A stretch of DNA of 64,000 nucleotides from Rhodoplanes serenus (GCA_009720755.1 WNKV01000005.1:124001-188000), one strand, 5' to 3'. Counted from the stretch's first letter, positions 42,137-53,160 are shown. Made by a program: numbers and translations. Notes: generated by a model from the letters alone, not told the origin.

Positions 42137-42853
42137 ATGACGACGGCGGGCTATCGGCGGATCATCGTCAAGCTGTCGGGCGAGGCGCTCGCCGGCGACA
42201 TGCCGCACGGCATCGATCAGGCCACCGTCGACCGCTTCGCCGCCGATCTGGTGGCCGCCCGCGCGCTCGGGGTGACGCTCGGTGTCGTCGTCGGCGGCGG
42301 CAATCTGCTGCGCGGCGCGACGGCGGCGAGCCACGGCGCCGACCGCACCGTCGCCGACGTGATGGGCATGCTGGCGACCGTGATGAACGCGCTCGCGCTC
42401 GAATCGGCGATCGAGCGGCTCGGGGCGTCGGCCCGCGCCATGTCGGCGGTCGAGATGCCGCAGGTCTGCGAGACTTACGAGCGCCGCGCCGCCCGCCGCC
42501 ATCTCGCCGATGGTCGCATCGTGCTGTTCGCCGGCGGCACCGGCAATCCGTTCTTCACCACCGATACCACCGCGGTGCTCCGCGCCGCCGAGATGGGCGC
42601 CGATGCGGTGCTCAAGGCCACCAATGTGGACGGCGTCTACAGCGCCGACCCCAAGCGCGATCCGAGCGCCCGGCGCTACGATCGCCTGTCCCTCGACGAG
42701 GCCATCGAGCGGCGGCTCGGGGTCATGGATCTGACCGCGTTTTCCCTTGCCCGGGACCATCGCATCCCTATCATCGTGTTCTCGATCCGCGAGCCGGGCG
42801 CCGTCGAATCGGTCCTCAGCGGGCGCGGGCGCGCCACCATCGTGGGCGGCTGA
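42137..42853 (+). CDS. pyrH: Uridylate kinase
   Basis: UMP kinase of the amino acid kinase fold, 238 residues, making UDP for pyrimidine nucleotide synthesis. Motifs are [38 protein letters not shown] and [14 protein letters not shown]. The 240-bp gap to frr contains short degenerate repeats of GGCATCACGG type (42950-42985) and nothing else recognisable. Confidence 0.96.
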   Translation: MTTAGYRRIIVKLSGEALAGDMPHGIDQATVDRFAADLVAARALGVTLGVVVGGGNLLRGATAASHGADRTVADVMGMLATVMNALALESAIERLGASARAMSAVEMPQVCETYERRAARRHLADGRIVLFAGGTGNPFFTTDTTAVLRAAEMGADAVLKATNVDGVYSADPKRDPSARRYDRLSLDEAIERRLGVMDLTAFSLARDHRIPIIVFSIREPGAVESVLSGRGRATIVGG

Positions 42854-43093
42854 TCGGGCCTCGTCGCGGTGGCGGTACCGATGGCCGACCCTGGACACCA
42901 ACCCAGGACGCCGACCCTGGACGCCGACGATGCCCACGGATTCGGGTGTCACGACTTTGGGCATCACGGATTTTGGCATGACGGGTGGCGCCGCGACCGA
43001 TAAGACCGTGCCGGCCGGGCGCCGCGCGAGCGGAGCGCCGACAGGCCGCGAGTCCCGCCCGGGTGCGGGGCGGCCGCTTCTGGAGAAGTCTCG

Positions 43094-43657
43094 ATGACAG
43101 CCGAAAGCTACGATCTCAACGAACTCAAGCGGCGGATGACCGGCGCCCTCCAGGTGCTCAAGCAGGAGCTGGGTGGCCTGCGCACCGGACGCGCCTCGAC
43201 CAGCCTGCTCGATCACATCCAGGCCGATGTCTACGGCAGCCACATGCCGCTCAACCAGCTCGCCTCGATCAGCGTGCCGGAGCCGCGCCTGATCTCGGTG
43301 CAGGTCTGGGACAAGTCGGCCGTCCACGCGGTCGAGAAGGCGATCGTCGCCGCCAATATCGGCCTCACTCCCAACACCGAGGGCCAGGTGATCCGGCTGC
43401 GCGTGCCGGAGCTCAACGAGGAGCGCCGCAAGGAGCTGGTCAAGGTCGCCCACAAGTATGCCGAGCAGGCCCGGGTGGCGGTGCGCCATGTCCGCCGCGA
43501 CGGCATGGAGGTGCTGAAGAAGCTCGACAAAGACGGCGACATCGGCCGCGACGAGCACGACCGCATGTCCGAGGAGGTCCAGAAGGCGACCGACAAGGCC
43601 ATCGCCGACATCGATCAGGCGCTCGCCACCAAGGAAAAAGAGATCATGACGGTCTGA
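43094..43657 (+). CDS. frr: Ribosome recycling factor
   Basis: Splits post-termination ribosomes together with EF-G. The 187-residue protein shows the family landmarks LRTGRASTSLLDHIQ, TPNTEGQVIRLRVPELNEER and VRHVRRDGMEVLKKL. It is in the usual order after pyrH and before uppS. Confidence 0.97.
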   Translation: MTAESYDLNELKRRMTGALQVLKQELGGLRTGRASTSLLDHIQADVYGSHMPLNQLASISVPEPRLISVQVWDKSAVHAVEKAIVAANIGLTPNTEGQVIRLRVPELNEERRKELVKVAHKYAEQARVAVRHVRRDGMEVLKKLDKDGDIGRDEHDRMSEEVQKATDKAIADIDQALATKEKEIMTV

Positions 43658-43693
43658 GGCTATGGTGTGATCTTGGACGCCTGGAGCCGAGCC

Positions 43694-44455
43694 ATGTCTT
43701 CCCCCGAGGCGGGACGTACCGAGACCGGCGATGGTCTCGGCGCGCCCCGCCACGTCGCCGTCATCATGGACGGCAACGGGCGGTGGGCGGCGCGGCGCGG
43801 GCTGCCCCGCCGGGAAGGACACCGCCGCGGCGTCGAGGCGCTGCGGCGGACCGTGCGGGCGGCCGGCGAGCTCGGCATCGGCGTCCTCACCATCTTCTCG
43901 TTCAGCTCGGAGAACTGGTCGCGGCCGCCGGCCGAGGTGCGCGACCTGATGGCACTGCTGCGCCGCTTCATCCGCAACGATCTCGCCGAGCTGCACCGCA
44001 GCAACGTCAAGGTGCGGGTGATCGGCGAGCGGGCGCAGCTCGACCGCGACATCGCGAGCCTGCTGCGCGAGGCCGAGGACCTGACCCGGGCCAACACCGG
44101 GCTCGTGCTCGTGGTCGCCTTCAACTACGGCTCGCGCCAGGAGATCGCCCGTGCGGCGCAGCGGCTCGCCACCGAGGTGGCGGCCGGGCGGCTGGCCCCC
44201 GAGGCGATCACCGCCGATCTCATCGCGGCCCGGCTCGACGCCCCCGATCTGCCCGACCCCGATCTCATCATCCGCACCAGCGGCGAGCAGCGGCTGTCGA
44301 ACTTCCTGCTCTGGCAGGCCGCCTACAGCGAGCTGGTGTTCGTTCCCCTCTACTGGCCCGAGTTCGACCGGGCCGCGCTGGAGAGCGCGATCGCCGAGTT
44401 CCGGCGGCGCGAGCGCCGGTTCGGCGGCCTCGTCGTGGCGGGAGCCGGAACCTGA
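43694..44455 (+). CDS. uppS: Isoprenyl transferase (undecaprenyl diphosphate synthase)
   Basis: Makes the C55 lipid carrier for cell wall synthesis by cis-prenyl chain elongation. From the ATG at 43694 it has 253 residues, with the catalytic Asp26 in [13 protein letters not shown] and later motifs [13 protein letters not shown] and [24 protein letters not shown] eight bases before 43694 supports it over the GTG at 43667. The next gene, cdsA, starts 3 bp after the stop. Confidence 0.94.
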   Translation: MSSPEAGRTETGDGLGAPRHVAVIMDGNGRWAARRGLPRREGHRRGVEALRRTVRAAGELGIGVLTIFSFSSENWSRPPAEVRDLMALLRRFIRNDLAELHRSNVKVRVIGERAQLDRDIASLLREAEDLTRANTGLVLVVAFNYGSRQEIARAAQRLATEVAAGRLAPEAITADLIAARLDAPDLPDPDLIIRTSGEQRLSNFLLWQAAYSELVFVPLYWPEFDRAALESAIAEFRRRERRFGGLVVAGAGT

Positions 44456-44458
44456 CCC

Positions 44459-45316
44459 GTGCCCCATGACGCACCGGCCCCACCGCGGCCGGATACCGCC
44501 GCTCCGCGGCCCCGCAGCGACACCCTGGTCCGGGTCGTCTCCGCCGTCGTTCTCGCCCCGCTCGCCATCGGTGCCGTGCTGCTCGGCGGCTGGCCGTTCG
44601 TCCTGTTCTGGACGGTGGCGGCGCTCGGGGTGCACTGGGAGTGGACCACCGCCATCGTCGGGGCCGGCCGCCGGCCGCAGGTGATCGGCACGCTCGTGCT
44701 GGCGGCGGCGGGCTTCTTGGCCGGCTTCGGCTGGACCGGGGCGGCCGTGCTGGTGCTGGTGGCGGGGGTCGCGCTCGTCGCCGCCCGGGTGACCGAGCCG
44801 CGCGCCTGGAGCGTCGCCGGGCTCGTCTATGCGGGCCTGGTGCTGGCCGGGCCGGTGGTGCTGCGCCAGGACGAGACGCTCGGCATCGCCGCCATCTTCT
44901 TCCTGTTCGCCGTGGTGTGGGCCACCGACGTGCTCGCCTATTTCGGCGGCCGGCTGATCGGCGGCCCCAAGCTGGCGCCCTCGATCAGCCCGGGCAAGAC
45001 GTGGTCGGGCGGCATCACCGGGGCGATCGGCGGGGTGGTGGCGGGCCTTCTGGTGGCGATCCCGGCCGGGCTGCCGAATCCGCTCGCCGTCGCGGGGCTC
45101 GCCTTGATACTCTCGGTTGTTTCACAGGCCGGCGATTTGTTCGAGTCGGCCGTCAAGCGGCGCTTCGGCGTCAAGGATTCCAGCCGGATCATCCCGGGAC
45201 ACGGCGGCCTGATGGACCGTCTCGACGGCTTCCTGGCCGCGGCGGGCGCCGCCGCGCTCGTGGGCGCGCTGCGCGGTGGCCTCGACGGCGCGGCCCGCGG
45301 CCTGCTCGTCTGGTGA
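44459..45316 (+). CDS. cdsA: Phosphatidate cytidylyltransferase
   Basis: Integral membrane enzyme that makes CDP-diacylglycerol, the common phospholipid precursor. The 285-residue protein has about eight hydrophobic segments and ends with the CDP-diacylglycerol synthase signature [25 protein letters not shown]. It begins with GTG at 44459, 3 bp after uppS. The N-terminal ~18 residues are Pro/Ala-rich and may not be essential. Confidence 0.93.
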   Translation: MPHDAPAPPRPDTAAPRPRSDTLVRVVSAVVLAPLAIGAVLLGGWPFVLFWTVAALGVHWEWTTAIVGAGRRPQVIGTLVLAAAGFLAGFGWTGAAVLVLVAGVALVAARVTEPRAWSVAGLVYAGLVLAGPVVLRQDETLGIAAIFFLFAVVWATDVLAYFGGRLIGGPKLAPSISPGKTWSGGITGAIGGVVAGLLVAIPAGLPNPLAVAGLALILSVVSQAGDLFESAVKRRFGVKDSSRIIPGHGGLMDRLDGFLAAAGAAALVGALRGGLDGAARGLLVW

Positions 45317-45347
45317 CCGGGATGCGGCGACCCAAGGTGTACTGACC

Positions 45348-46568
45348 ATGAGTGCGGTTCCTCTCAATCCCACCCCGCCTGCCCGGACGAGCGAGCTGAG
45401 CGTCACCCTTCTGGGCGCCACCGGCTCGATCGGGTCGAGCACCATCGACCTGATCCGGCGGTCGCGCGACCGCTACCGGGTCGAGGCCGTGACGGCCGCC
45501 CGCAACGCCACCGCGCTTGCGGCGCTCGCCCGCGATCTCGGCGCCCGCTTCGCCGCGGTGGCCGATCCGGCCTGCTACGACGAGCTGAAGGCGGCGCTCG
45601 CCGGCAGCGGCATCGCGGCGGCGGCGGGCGAGGAGGCGCTGGTCGAGGCGGCCGAGCGGCCGGCCGACTGGGTGATGGCGGCGATCACCGGGGCCGCCAG
45701 CCTGAAGCCGACACTGGCGGCGGCCGAGCGCGGCGCCGTGGTGGCGCTCGCCAACAAGGAATGCCTGGTGTGTGCCGGCAGCCTGTTCATGCGCCGCGCC
45801 GCCGCGGCCGGGGCCACGGTGCTGCCGGTCGATTCCGAGCACAATGCCGTGTTCCAGTCGCTGTCCGCCGGCACCCGCGCCGACGTGAAGCGCATCATCC
45901 TCACCGCCTCGGGCGGGCCGTTCCGTTCCTGGCCGCTGGAGGCGATCCGCCAGGCGACGCTGGAGCAGGCCCTCAAGCACCCGAACTGGTCGATGGGGCC
46001 GAAAATCACCATCGATTCCGCCTCGATGATGAACAAGGGCCTGGAGATCATCGAGGCCCACCACCTGTTCGACGCGGCACCCGAGGAGATCGACGTCCTG
46101 GTGCATCCGCAATCGATCGTCCATGGCATGGTGGAGTTCCGCGACGGCTCGGTGGTGGCCCAGCTCGGCCCGCCCGACATGCGGGTGCCGATCGCCCATT
46201 GCCTGGCCTGGCCCGCCCGGATCGCCGGCGCCAACCGGCTGACCTTCGCCCAGATGACGACGCTGACCTTCGAGGAGCCCGACGAGGTGCGGTTCCCCGC
46301 CCTGCGGCTCGCCCGCGAGGTGCTGCGGACCGGGCAGGGGGCGCCGACCGTGCTCAACGCAGCCAACGAGATCGCCGTGGCTGCCTTCATCGACCGCCGG
46401 ATCGGCTTCCCGCACATCGCCGCCCTGGTCGAGGCGACGCTCGAGGCGAGCGCCGCCCGTGGCGTGCTGCGCGAGCCGGAGGCGATCGCGGATGCGCTCG
46501 CCGTTGACCATACGGCGCGATCCCTGGCGCGCGACCTCTTGCCGGAAATCGCCGCAAAGGCGATCTAA
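45348..46568 (+). CDS. dxr: 1-deoxy-D-xylulose-5-phosphate reductoisomerase
   Basis: First committed enzyme of the MEP isoprenoid pathway, 406 residues from the ATG at 45348. The NADPH-binding motif is [16 protein letters not shown] and the metal/substrate site is [11 protein letters not shown]. Later motifs are [14 protein letters not shown] and [13 protein letters not shown]. Together with uppS and cdsA it forms a lipid precursor block. Confidence 0.95.
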   Translation: MSAVPLNPTPPARTSELSVTLLGATGSIGSSTIDLIRRSRDRYRVEAVTAARNATALAALARDLGARFAAVADPACYDELKAALAGSGIAAAAGEEALVEAAERPADWVMAAITGAASLKPTLAAAERGAVVALANKECLVCAGSLFMRRAAAAGATVLPVDSEHNAVFQSLSAGTRADVKRIILTASGGPFRSWPLEAIRQATLEQALKHPNWSMGPKITIDSASMMNKGLEIIEAHHLFDAAPEEIDVLVHPQSIVHGMVEFRDGSVVAQLGPPDMRVPIAHCLAWPARIAGANRLTFAQMTTLTFEEPDEVRFPALRLAREVLRTGQGAPTVLNAANEIAVAAFIDRRIGFPHIAALVEATLEASAARGVLREPEAIADALAVDHTARSLARDLLPEIAAKAI

Positions 46569-46624
46569 TAGGCTTAACGATCGGTAGCGGTTGTGCTGCC
46601 ACTCCCCAACACCGAGAGGTCGCG

Positions 46625-47776
46625 ATGGGATCGTCCGTGTTTGCTTCGCTCAACGATCTCGGCTGGGGGTTCTTCGGCTATCTGGTTCCGTTTCTTTTCG
46701 TTCTCACCATCGTGGTGTTCTTCCACGAGCTCGGCCACTACCTGATCGCCAAGCTCAACGGCATCCGGGTCGACGTCTTCTCGATCGGCTTCGGCCCGGA
46801 GATCGTCGGCTTCAACGACCGCAGCGGCACCCGCTGGAAGCTCTCGGCCATCCCGCTCGGCGGCTACGTGAAGTTCTTCGGCGACGAGAACGCCGCCAGC
46901 GTGCCCGACCAGAACGCCGTCGCGGCGCTCTCCGAGGCGGAGCGGCGGCAGACCTTCCCGGGCCAGACGGTCGGCGCCCGGGCGGCCGTGGTGGCGGCCG
47001 GGCCGATCGCCAATTTCCTTCTGGCTATCGTAATTTTCGCCGGCATCTTCATGCTGCACGGCAAGCAGGTCACCACCCCCCGGGTGGACGCCGTCCAGGC
47101 CGGCAGCGCCGCCGAGGCGGCCGGCTTCGTGGCTGGTGACGTGATTCTGTCGATCGACGGCCGGAAGATCGAGAGCTTCGCCGACATGCAGCGCATCGTC
47201 TCCGGCGCCGCCGGCCAGACGCTGCGGGTCGAGGTCGAGCGGGGCGGCGTCGTCCAGAGCTTGCAGGTCGTCCCGACGCTGCGGGAGATCAAGGATAATT
47301 TCGGCAATGTCCATCGCGTCGGGGTGCTCGGCATCTCGCGCTCGATGTCGCCTGGCGATGTGAAGTTCGAGTCGGTCGGACCGTTCGCCGCCGTGCGGCT
47401 CGGCGCCGAGGAGACCTGGTTCATCGTCGAGCGGACGCTGAGCTACATCGGCGGCGTCGTCACCGGGCGGGAGGCGGCCGACCAGCTCGGCGGGCCGATC
47501 CGCATCGCCCAGGTGTCCGGCCAGGTGGCGACCGCGGGATTCGTCGCCCTGCTGCACCTGACGGCGGTGCTGTCGGTGTCGATCGGCCTGCTGAACCTGT
47601 TTCCGGTGCCGCTGCTCGATGGCGGGCACCTGCTGTTCTACGCGGTTGAGGCGGTGCGCGGGAAACCCTTGTCGGAGCGCGCCCAGGAGGTCGGGTTCCG
47701 CATCGGCTTCGCTCTCGTGCTCATGCTGATGATCTTTGCAACCTTCAACGATATCCTGCACTTGACGTCGTCATAA
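46625..47776 (+). CDS. rseP: RIP metalloprotease RseP
   Basis: Membrane-embedded site-2 protease, 383 residues. The zinc motif is FFHELGHYL (His34, Glu35, His38), and the second metal region is NLFPVPLLDGGHLLF near the C-terminus. A single PDZ-like domain lies between (about 130-210). It cleaves signal peptide remnants or anti-sigma factors within the membrane. It is placed between dxr and bamA, as in many proteobacteria. Confidence 0.95.
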   Translation: MGSSVFASLNDLGWGFFGYLVPFLFVLTIVVFFHELGHYLIAKLNGIRVDVFSIGFGPEIVGFNDRSGTRWKLSAIPLGGYVKFFGDENAASVPDQNAVAALSEAERRQTFPGQTVGARAAVVAAGPIANFLLAIVIFAGIFMLHGKQVTTPRVDAVQAGSAAEAAGFVAGDVILSIDGRKIESFADMQRIVSGAAGQTLRVEVERGGVVQSLQVVPTLREIKDNFGNVHRVGVLGISRSMSPGDVKFESVGPFAAVRLGAEETWFIVERTLSYIGGVVTGREAADQLGGPIRIAQVSGQVATAGFVALLHLTAVLSVSIGLLNLFPVPLLDGGHLLFYAVEAVRGKPLSERAQEVGFRIGFALVLMLMIFATFNDILHLTSS

Positions 47777-47811
47777 TGTGCCCACATCTCGGCCATAATG
47801 TGTGACGTCAG

Positions 47812-47825
47812 GGCCACTCGTGGCC
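47812..47825 (+). terminator. Short hairpin after rseP
   Basis: GGCCAC-TC-GTGGCC is a perfect 6-bp stem about 35 bp after the rseP stop. No T-run follows. Two copies of CATAATGTG (47773 and 47794) lie just before it. They could be regulatory sites for bamA. Confidence 0.35.
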
Positions 47826-47943
47826 GGCAAATGGGGGGTGAGGGGACACTCTCTGTTTGCTCCCGGGGGTAAAGCCGATACAAGCGGGGTTGGAATCGAT
47901 CGCGACGGGCGGCGGTGGGGATTTTTTTGGGGGCCCATAGCGT

Positions 47944-50514
47944 ATGGCACTGGGGTTGAAGACTAATCGGGCGTTCGCCGCGGTCGGCTTGATGATCGCG
48001 CAGGCGTTCGCGGCAGGCTCGGTCGGAACCGTGACGGCGTCGGCCGTGACTGTGACGACGGTGTCGGTCGTGACGGTGTCGGCCTCCGTGGTGACGGTGG
48101 CGACGACGACGCGGGCCATGGCCCAGTCGGCATCGCAGATCGTCGTCGAGGGGAACCGGCGCGTCGAGGCGGATACGATCCGGTCGTATTTCCGGCTCGG
48201 CCCGGGCGAGCGGCTCGACGCGGCCAAGATCGACCAGGCCCTCAAGGCGCTCTACGCGACCGGCCTGTTCCAGGATGTGCGGATCTCCCCCGCGGGCGGC
48301 CGGATCGTCGTCTCGGTGGTGGAGAACGCGGTGGTCAACCGCGTCGCCTTCGAGGGCAATCGCCGCCTCAAGGACGAGCAGCTCAACACCGAGATCCAGT
48401 CGCGCCCGCGCGGCACCTTCTCGCGCGCCATCGTCCAGTCGGACACCCAGCGCATCGTCGAGATCTACCAGCGCAGCGGCCGCTTCGATGTCCGCGTCGA
48501 GCCCAAGATCATCGAGCTTCCCAACGGCCGCGTCGATCTCGTGTTCGAGATCGACGAAGGTCCGAAGACCGGCGTCGCCAAGGTTGTCTTCGTGGGCAAC
48601 AAGTCGTTCTCCGACTGGCGCCTGAAGGACGTGATCAAGACCGGCGAGACCAATCTTCTGAGCTGGCTCAAGAGCAACGACATCTTCGATCCCGACCGGG
48701 TCGAGGTCGACCGCGACCTGATCCGGCGCTTCTACCTGCGCAGCGGCTTCGCCGATGTCCGGGTGGTCGCCGCGACGTCCGAGTACGATCCGTCGCGCAA
48801 GGGCTTCGTCGTCACCTTCACGATCGACGAGGGCGACCGCTACAAGTTCGGCAATGTCGAGATCCAGTCGTCGGTCCGCAGCATCGACGTCGACCGGCTG
48901 CGCGCCAAGCTGCGCACCAAGTCGGGCGGCATCTACAATGCCGATGCGGTGGAGAAGACCGTCGAGGACCTCACCATCGAGGTCGCCAAGCTCGGCTATC
49001 CGTTCGCCTCGATCCGGCCGCGCGGCGATCGCGACTTCGACGCCCGCCTCGTCAACGTCGTCTACGTGATGGAGGAGGGGCAGCGGGCCTATATCGAGCG
49101 GATCAACATTCGCGGCAACACCCGCACCCGCGACTACGTCATCCGCCGCGAGTTCGACATCGTCGAGGGCGACGCCTACAACCGCGCGCTCATCGACCGG
49201 GCCGAGCGGCGAATCAAGAACCTCAACTACTTCAAGACGGTGCGCATCACCAACGAGCCGGGCTCGGCGCCCGACCGGGTGATCGTCAACGTCGACGTGG
49301 AGGAGCAGCCCACCGGCGAGTTCTCGGTGTCGGGCGGCTACTCGACGGCCGACGGCCTGATCGGTGAGGTGAGCGTCGGCGAGCGCAACCTGCTCGGCCG
49401 CGGCCATGTCGCCCGTGCCGCCTTGCAGTACGGCACCCGCGCCCGCGGCTTCGAGCTGTCCTTCGTCGAGCCCTATCTGATGGGACAGCGCCTCGCGCTC
49501 GGCCTCGACGTGTTCGGCAAGGAAACCACGTCGCGCAACTATCTCTCCTATACGTCGAGCACCATCGGCGGGAACATCAAGCTCGGTATCCCGATCACCG
49601 ACAACATCGTGTTCCAGCCGCGCTATTCGGCCTATCGGCAGGAGCTCAAGCTGCCGACCGAGTACAACAACTGTAACGATCTCAATCCGAACGCCGCCGC
49701 GGGCACCTTCCCGACCCCGCTGCATCAGAACGACGTGTTCCCCAGCAACGGGAATCAGCCGTTCACCTTCAACTGCTACCAGGACGGCGAGGCGTCGCTG
49801 GCGGTGCGCCGCGAGCTGGCCAACGGTCCGGTGTTCGTGTCGCTGGTGGGCTTCACCACGAGCTACAACACGCTCGACAACAACAAGGCGCCGACCAACG
49901 GCCTGCTGGTCACCCTGACCCAGGACTTCGCCGGCGCCGGCGGCGACGTGAAGTACTCCAAGACCCTGCTCGACACCCGTCTCTACAACGAGGTGCTGCC
50001 GGACGTCGTCGCCCTGCTTCGCTTCCAGGGCGGCTATGCCACCGGCTGGGGCGGCAGCGACCTGCGCATGCTCGACCACTTCCAGGGCGGCCCGAACATC
50101 GTGCGTGGCTTCGCGCCCGCCGGCTGGGGTCCGCGCGACCTAACCTGGGGCACCAACAACGACGCCCTCGGCGGCTCGATGTTCTGGGGGGCCAGCCTCG
50201 AGGTGCAGACGCCGCTGTTCTTCGCTCCGAAGGACTTCGGCATGAAGCTCGCGGCCTTCGCGGATGCCGGCCAGCTCCTCGACTACCGTGGTCCCACCAC
50301 CTGGGCCGAGCGCGGTCTGATCATGACCTGCCCGGGCCAGCCGGCCAACGTGGTCTGCTTCGGCGACGACAGCACCATCCGGTCGTCGGTGGGTGTCGGC
50401 CTGATCTGGAACTCGCCGTTCGGTCCGCTGCGCTTCGACATCGCCTATCCGCTGACCTACGAGTCCTACGATCGCAAGCAGGTCTTCCGCTTCGGCGGTG
50501 GCACCAAGTTCTGA
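47944..50514 (+). CDS. bamA: Outer membrane protein assembly factor BamA
   Basis: Omp85-family protein that inserts beta-barrel proteins into the outer membrane, 856 residues. It has five POTRA repeats (about 65-430, starting IVVEGNRRVEADTIRSYF) and a C-terminal barrel ending in the outer-membrane signature FRFGGGTKF with a terminal Phe. The N-terminus is odd: a hydrophobic signal is followed by about 35 Val/Thr/Ser-rich residues (TVTASAVTVTTVSVVTVSAS) before a likely cleavage site at AMA-QSA. This makes an unusually long signal region of about 60 residues. Confidence 0.95.
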   Translation: MALGLKTNRAFAAVGLMIAQAFAAGSVGTVTASAVTVTTVSVVTVSASVVTVATTTRAMAQSASQIVVEGNRRVEADTIRSYFRLGPGERLDAAKIDQALKALYATGLFQDVRISPAGGRIVVSVVENAVVNRVAFEGNRRLKDEQLNTEIQSRPRGTFSRAIVQSDTQRIVEIYQRSGRFDVRVEPKIIELPNGRVDLVFEIDEGPKTGVAKVVFVGNKSFSDWRLKDVIKTGETNLLSWLKSNDIFDPDRVEVDRDLIRRFYLRSGFADVRVVAATSEYDPSRKGFVVTFTIDEGDRYKFGNVEIQSSVRSIDVDRLRAKLRTKSGGIYNADAVEKTVEDLTIEVAKLGYPFASIRPRGDRDFDARLVNVVYVMEEGQRAYIERINIRGNTRTRDYVIRREFDIVEGDAYNRALIDRAERRIKNLNYFKTVRITNEPGSAPDRVIVNVDVEEQPTGEFSVSGGYSTADGLIGEVSVGERNLLGRGHVARAALQYGTRARGFELSFVEPYLMGQRLALGLDVFGKETTSRNYLSYTSSTIGGNIKLGIPITDNIVFQPRYSAYRQELKLPTEYNNCNDLNPNAAAGTFPTPLHQNDVFPSNGNQPFTFNCYQDGEASLAVRRELANGPVFVSLVGFTTSYNTLDNNKAPTNGLLVTLTQDFAGAGGDVKYSKTLLDTRLYNEVLPDVVALLRFQGGYATGWGGSDLRMLDHFQGGPNIVRGFAPAGWGPRDLTWGTNNDALGGSMFWGASLEVQTPLFFAPKDFGMKLAAFADAGQLLDYRGPTTWAERGLIMTCPGQPANVVCFGDDSTIRSSVGVGLIWNSPFGPLRFDIAYPLTYESYDRKQVFRFGGGTKF

Positions 50515-50534
50515 TCCCTGCGGGGACGAGAAGC

Positions 50535-50569
50535 GCGGTGCCGGCTGCGGCCGGCACCGCTTTTGTTTT
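50535..50569 (+). terminator. Intrinsic terminator after bamA
   Basis: GCGGTGCCGG (50535-50544) pairs perfectly with CCGGCACCGC (50551-50560), loop CTGCGG, followed at once by TTTTGTTTT. It is the clearest rho-independent terminator in the window. It separates bamA from the lpx operon, which should then have its own promoter in 50570-50793; I see no clear one. Confidence 0.92.
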
Positions 50570-50793
50570 CGGGCGCCGTTCGGTGCCGTTTCGGGGGCCC
50601 GCGGCGTCTCGACCGGCGACGATCGGCCGGTGCCCGCAGTTTTGTTGCGGCTTCGCGCGCGGCGGCGTTGTCAGCCGGCCCGGAAACTGGCAACCGTGTC
50701 GGCCATGTCTCACCGCCGTTCCGCCGCCCGCCACCGCCCGCAGAAGCCGGGACCGGAGGGCCGGGCGTGCCGCTTCGGGACCACGTCCCCGTC

Positions 50794-51870
50794 ATGACCG
50801 AACCCTTCTTCTTCGCGCCGGCGACGGCGTTGACCGTCGCCGAGATCGTCGCCCTGACGGGCGCCGAGCCGAGCCCGGGACTGCCCCTCGACCGATCCAT
50901 TCGTGACGTCGCGACCCTCGACGAGGCCGGGCCGTCCGATCTCGCCTTCCTGGACAATCCGCGCTACGCCGACGCGCTGCCGCACACCCGGGCGGGCGCC
51001 TGCCTGGTCGCCCCGCGCTTCGTCGCCGCGGCTGCCGAAGGGCAGCCCTTGCTGATCACCCGCGATCCGCATCGGGCCTTCGTTGCCGTCACGCGGGCGC
51101 TGTATCCGGCGGCACTCCGCCCGGCTTCCCTGTTCGGCGCCCAGGGGGTGTCACCGGGCGCCATCGTGCATCCGCAGGCCCGGCTCGAAAGCGGCGCCGT
51201 GATCGATCCCGGCGCGGTGGTCGGTCCGGGGGCCGAGATCGGCAGCGGCACCGTGATCGGGCCGACCGCGGTGATCGGTCCCGGCGTCCGCATCGGCCGC
51301 GACTGCGCCATCGGGGCGGGCAGCACGCTCACCCACACGCTGGTCGGCGACCGCGTCATCATCCATCCGGGCTGTCGCATCGGCCAGGACGGCTTCGGCT
51401 TCGTGATGGGGCCGGGCGGCCACCTCAAGGTGCCGCAGCTCCGCCGGGTGATCATCCAGAACGACGTCGAGATCGGCGCCGGCACCACCATCGACCGCGG
51501 CGGCACCCGCGACACCGTGATCGGCGAGGGCACCAAGATCGACAACCTCGTGCAGATCGGCCACAACGTGCAGATCGGCCGGCATTGCGTGATCGTCGCC
51601 CAGAGCGGCATCTCGGGCAGCACGGTCCTGGAGGACTACGTGGTGCTCGGGGCGCGGGCCGGCACCAACAATCATGTGGTGATCGGCGAGGGCGCCCAGG
51701 TCGCCGCCCTGAGCGGCGTCAACAGCGACATACCGCGCGGCGAGCGATGGGGCGGCGCCCCCGCCAAGCCCGCGAAGGCGTGGATGCGCGAGCTGCGGGC
51801 CATCAACCGCCTTGCCCAGTCGCGGCCCGGCGGCGATAAGTCCTCAGGATCGAACGACGAAAGGGATTGA
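50794..51870 (+). CDS. lpxD: UDP-3-O-(3-hydroxyacyl)glucosamine N-acyltransferase
   Basis: Third step of lipid A synthesis: N-acylation of UDP-3-O-acylglucosamine. The 358-residue protein has an N-terminal uridine-binding domain and a left-handed beta helix of hexapeptide repeats from about residue 115. Landmarks are [13 protein letters not shown], the catalytic His region [19 protein letters not shown] and [20 protein letters not shown]. The ATG at 50794 fits the family start; the frame extends upstream to 50563 without support. Confidence 0.95.
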   Translation: MTEPFFFAPATALTVAEIVALTGAEPSPGLPLDRSIRDVATLDEAGPSDLAFLDNPRYADALPHTRAGACLVAPRFVAAAAEGQPLLITRDPHRAFVAVTRALYPAALRPASLFGAQGVSPGAIVHPQARLESGAVIDPGAVVGPGAEIGSGTVIGPTAVIGPGVRIGRDCAIGAGSTLTHTLVGDRVIIHPGCRIGQDGFGFVMGPGGHLKVPQLRRVIIQNDVEIGAGTTIDRGGTRDTVIGEGTKIDNLVQIGHNVQIGRHCVIVAQSGISGSTVLEDYVVLGARAGTNNHVVIGEGAQVAALSGVNSDIPRGERWGGAPAKPAKAWMRELRAINRLAQSRPGGDKSSGSNDERD

Positions 51871-51880
51871 GGACGCCGCG

Positions 51881-52342
51881 ATGAACGAGGCTGTCACGAG
51901 GGTGGAGGCGGCCGACATCTCGGCCATCCTGAAGGCCCTGCCGCACCGCTATCCGTTCCTCATGGTGGACCGCGTGATCGACATCCGCGGCACCGAGTAC
52001 GGGGTGGGGATCAAGAACGTCACCGCCAACGAGCCGCAGTTTCTCGGCCATTTTCCCGAGGCGCCGGTGTTCCCGGGCGTGCTGATGATCGAGGGCATGG
52101 CGCAGACTGCCGGCGTCCTCTGCATGCTCTCGGGCGATGTCGGCAAGCCGCCCTACACGGTCTATTTCACCACCATCGACAAGGCCAAGTTCCGCAAGCC
52201 GGTGCAGCCGGGCGACACCATCGCGTATCACATGACGCGGCTCGCCAAGCGCCGCAACATGTGGTGGTTCCGCGGCGAGGCCAAGGTCGGCGACCAGGTG
52301 GTGGCGGAAGCCGAGGTCGGCGCCGTGGTGTCGGGATCGTGA
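51881..52342 (+). CDS. fabZ: 3-hydroxyacyl-[acyl-carrier-protein] dehydratase FabZ
   Basis: Hotdog-fold dehydratase of fatty acid synthesis, 153 residues. The active site is His57 and Glu71 in [20 protein letters not shown]. It lies between lpxD and lpxA, as usual, where it balances hydroxyacyl-ACP use between phospholipids and lipid A. Its stop overlaps a possible GTG start of lpxA (GTGA). Confidence 0.96.
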   Translation: MNEAVTRVEAADISAILKALPHRYPFLMVDRVIDIRGTEYGVGIKNVTANEPQFLGHFPEAPVFPGVLMIEGMAQTAGVLCMLSGDVGKPPYTVYFTTIDKAKFRKPVQPGDTIAYHMTRLAKRRNMWWFRGEAKVGDQVVAEAEVGAVVSGS

Positions 52343-52347
52343 GCACC

Positions 52348-53160
52348 ATGGCGGTGAGCATCGATCCGACCGCCCGCGTCGCCGACGGCGCCCGGCTCGC
52401 CGACGGGGTCGAGATCGGCCCGTTCTGCACGGTCGGCCCGAATGTCGAGATCGGCGCCGGCACGCGGTTGATCTCCCATGTCAACGTCACCGGCCATACC
52501 ATTCTGGGCGAACGCAATACGGTCTATCCGTTCGCGTCGCTCGGAACCCCGCCGCAATCGGTGAAGTATGGCGGCGGGCCGACCCGCCTGGTGGTCGGCT
52601 CGGACAACGACATCCGCGAGGGTGTCACCATGAACACCGGCACCGAGGGCGACCACGGGATCACCCGCGTCGGCAGCGGCTGCTTCTTCATGGTCGGCTC
52701 CCATGTCGGCCACGACTGCACGGTCGGCGACCACGTCACCTTCGCCAACAACGCGGTGCTGGGCGGCCACGTCCAGGTCGGCAACAACGTCGTGTTCGGC
52801 GGCCAGGCGGCGGTGCGCCAGTTCGTCCGCATCGGCGACGGGGCGATGATCACCGGCCTGTCGGGCGTGCGCGCCGACGTCATCCCGTTCGGCCTGGTGC
52901 ACGGGCATTTCGCCGAGGTGGTCGGGCTCAACGTCGTCGGCATGCGGCGGCGTGGCCTCTCCAAGGCCGACATCCACAAGGTCCATCGCGGCTTCGAGGC
53001 GCTGTTCTTCGGCCCCGGCACCTTCCGGGAGCGGCTCGAGGCGGTCGCGGCCGACCTCGGCGACGATCCGCTGATCGGCCAGATCGTCGCCTTCATCCGC
53101 GGCGGCTCGCGTCCGCTCACCATGGGCGCGAAGCGAGGCGCGCAGCGCGCCGAGCCATGA
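52348..53160 (+). CDS. lpxA: UDP-N-acetylglucosamine O-acyltransferase
   Basis: First enzyme of lipid A synthesis, 270 residues from the ATG at 52348 (a GTG at 52339 is possible). It is a left-handed beta helix of hexapeptides. The catalytic His is in MVGSHVGHDCTVGDHVTF, and the C-terminal helical domain begins near GMRRRGLSKADIHKVHRGF. It overlaps lpxI by 4 bp. Confidence 0.95.
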   Translation: MAVSIDPTARVADGARLADGVEIGPFCTVGPNVEIGAGTRLISHVNVTGHTILGERNTVYPFASLGTPPQSVKYGGGPTRLVVGSDNDIREGVTMNTGTEGDHGITRVGSGCFFMVGSHVGHDCTVGDHVTFANNAVLGGHVQVGNNVVFGGQAAVRQFVRIGDGAMITGLSGVRADVIPFGLVHGHFAEVVGLNVVGMRRRGLSKADIHKVHRGFEALFFGPGTFRERLEAVAADLGDDPLIGQIVAFIRGGSRPLTMGAKRGAQRAEP

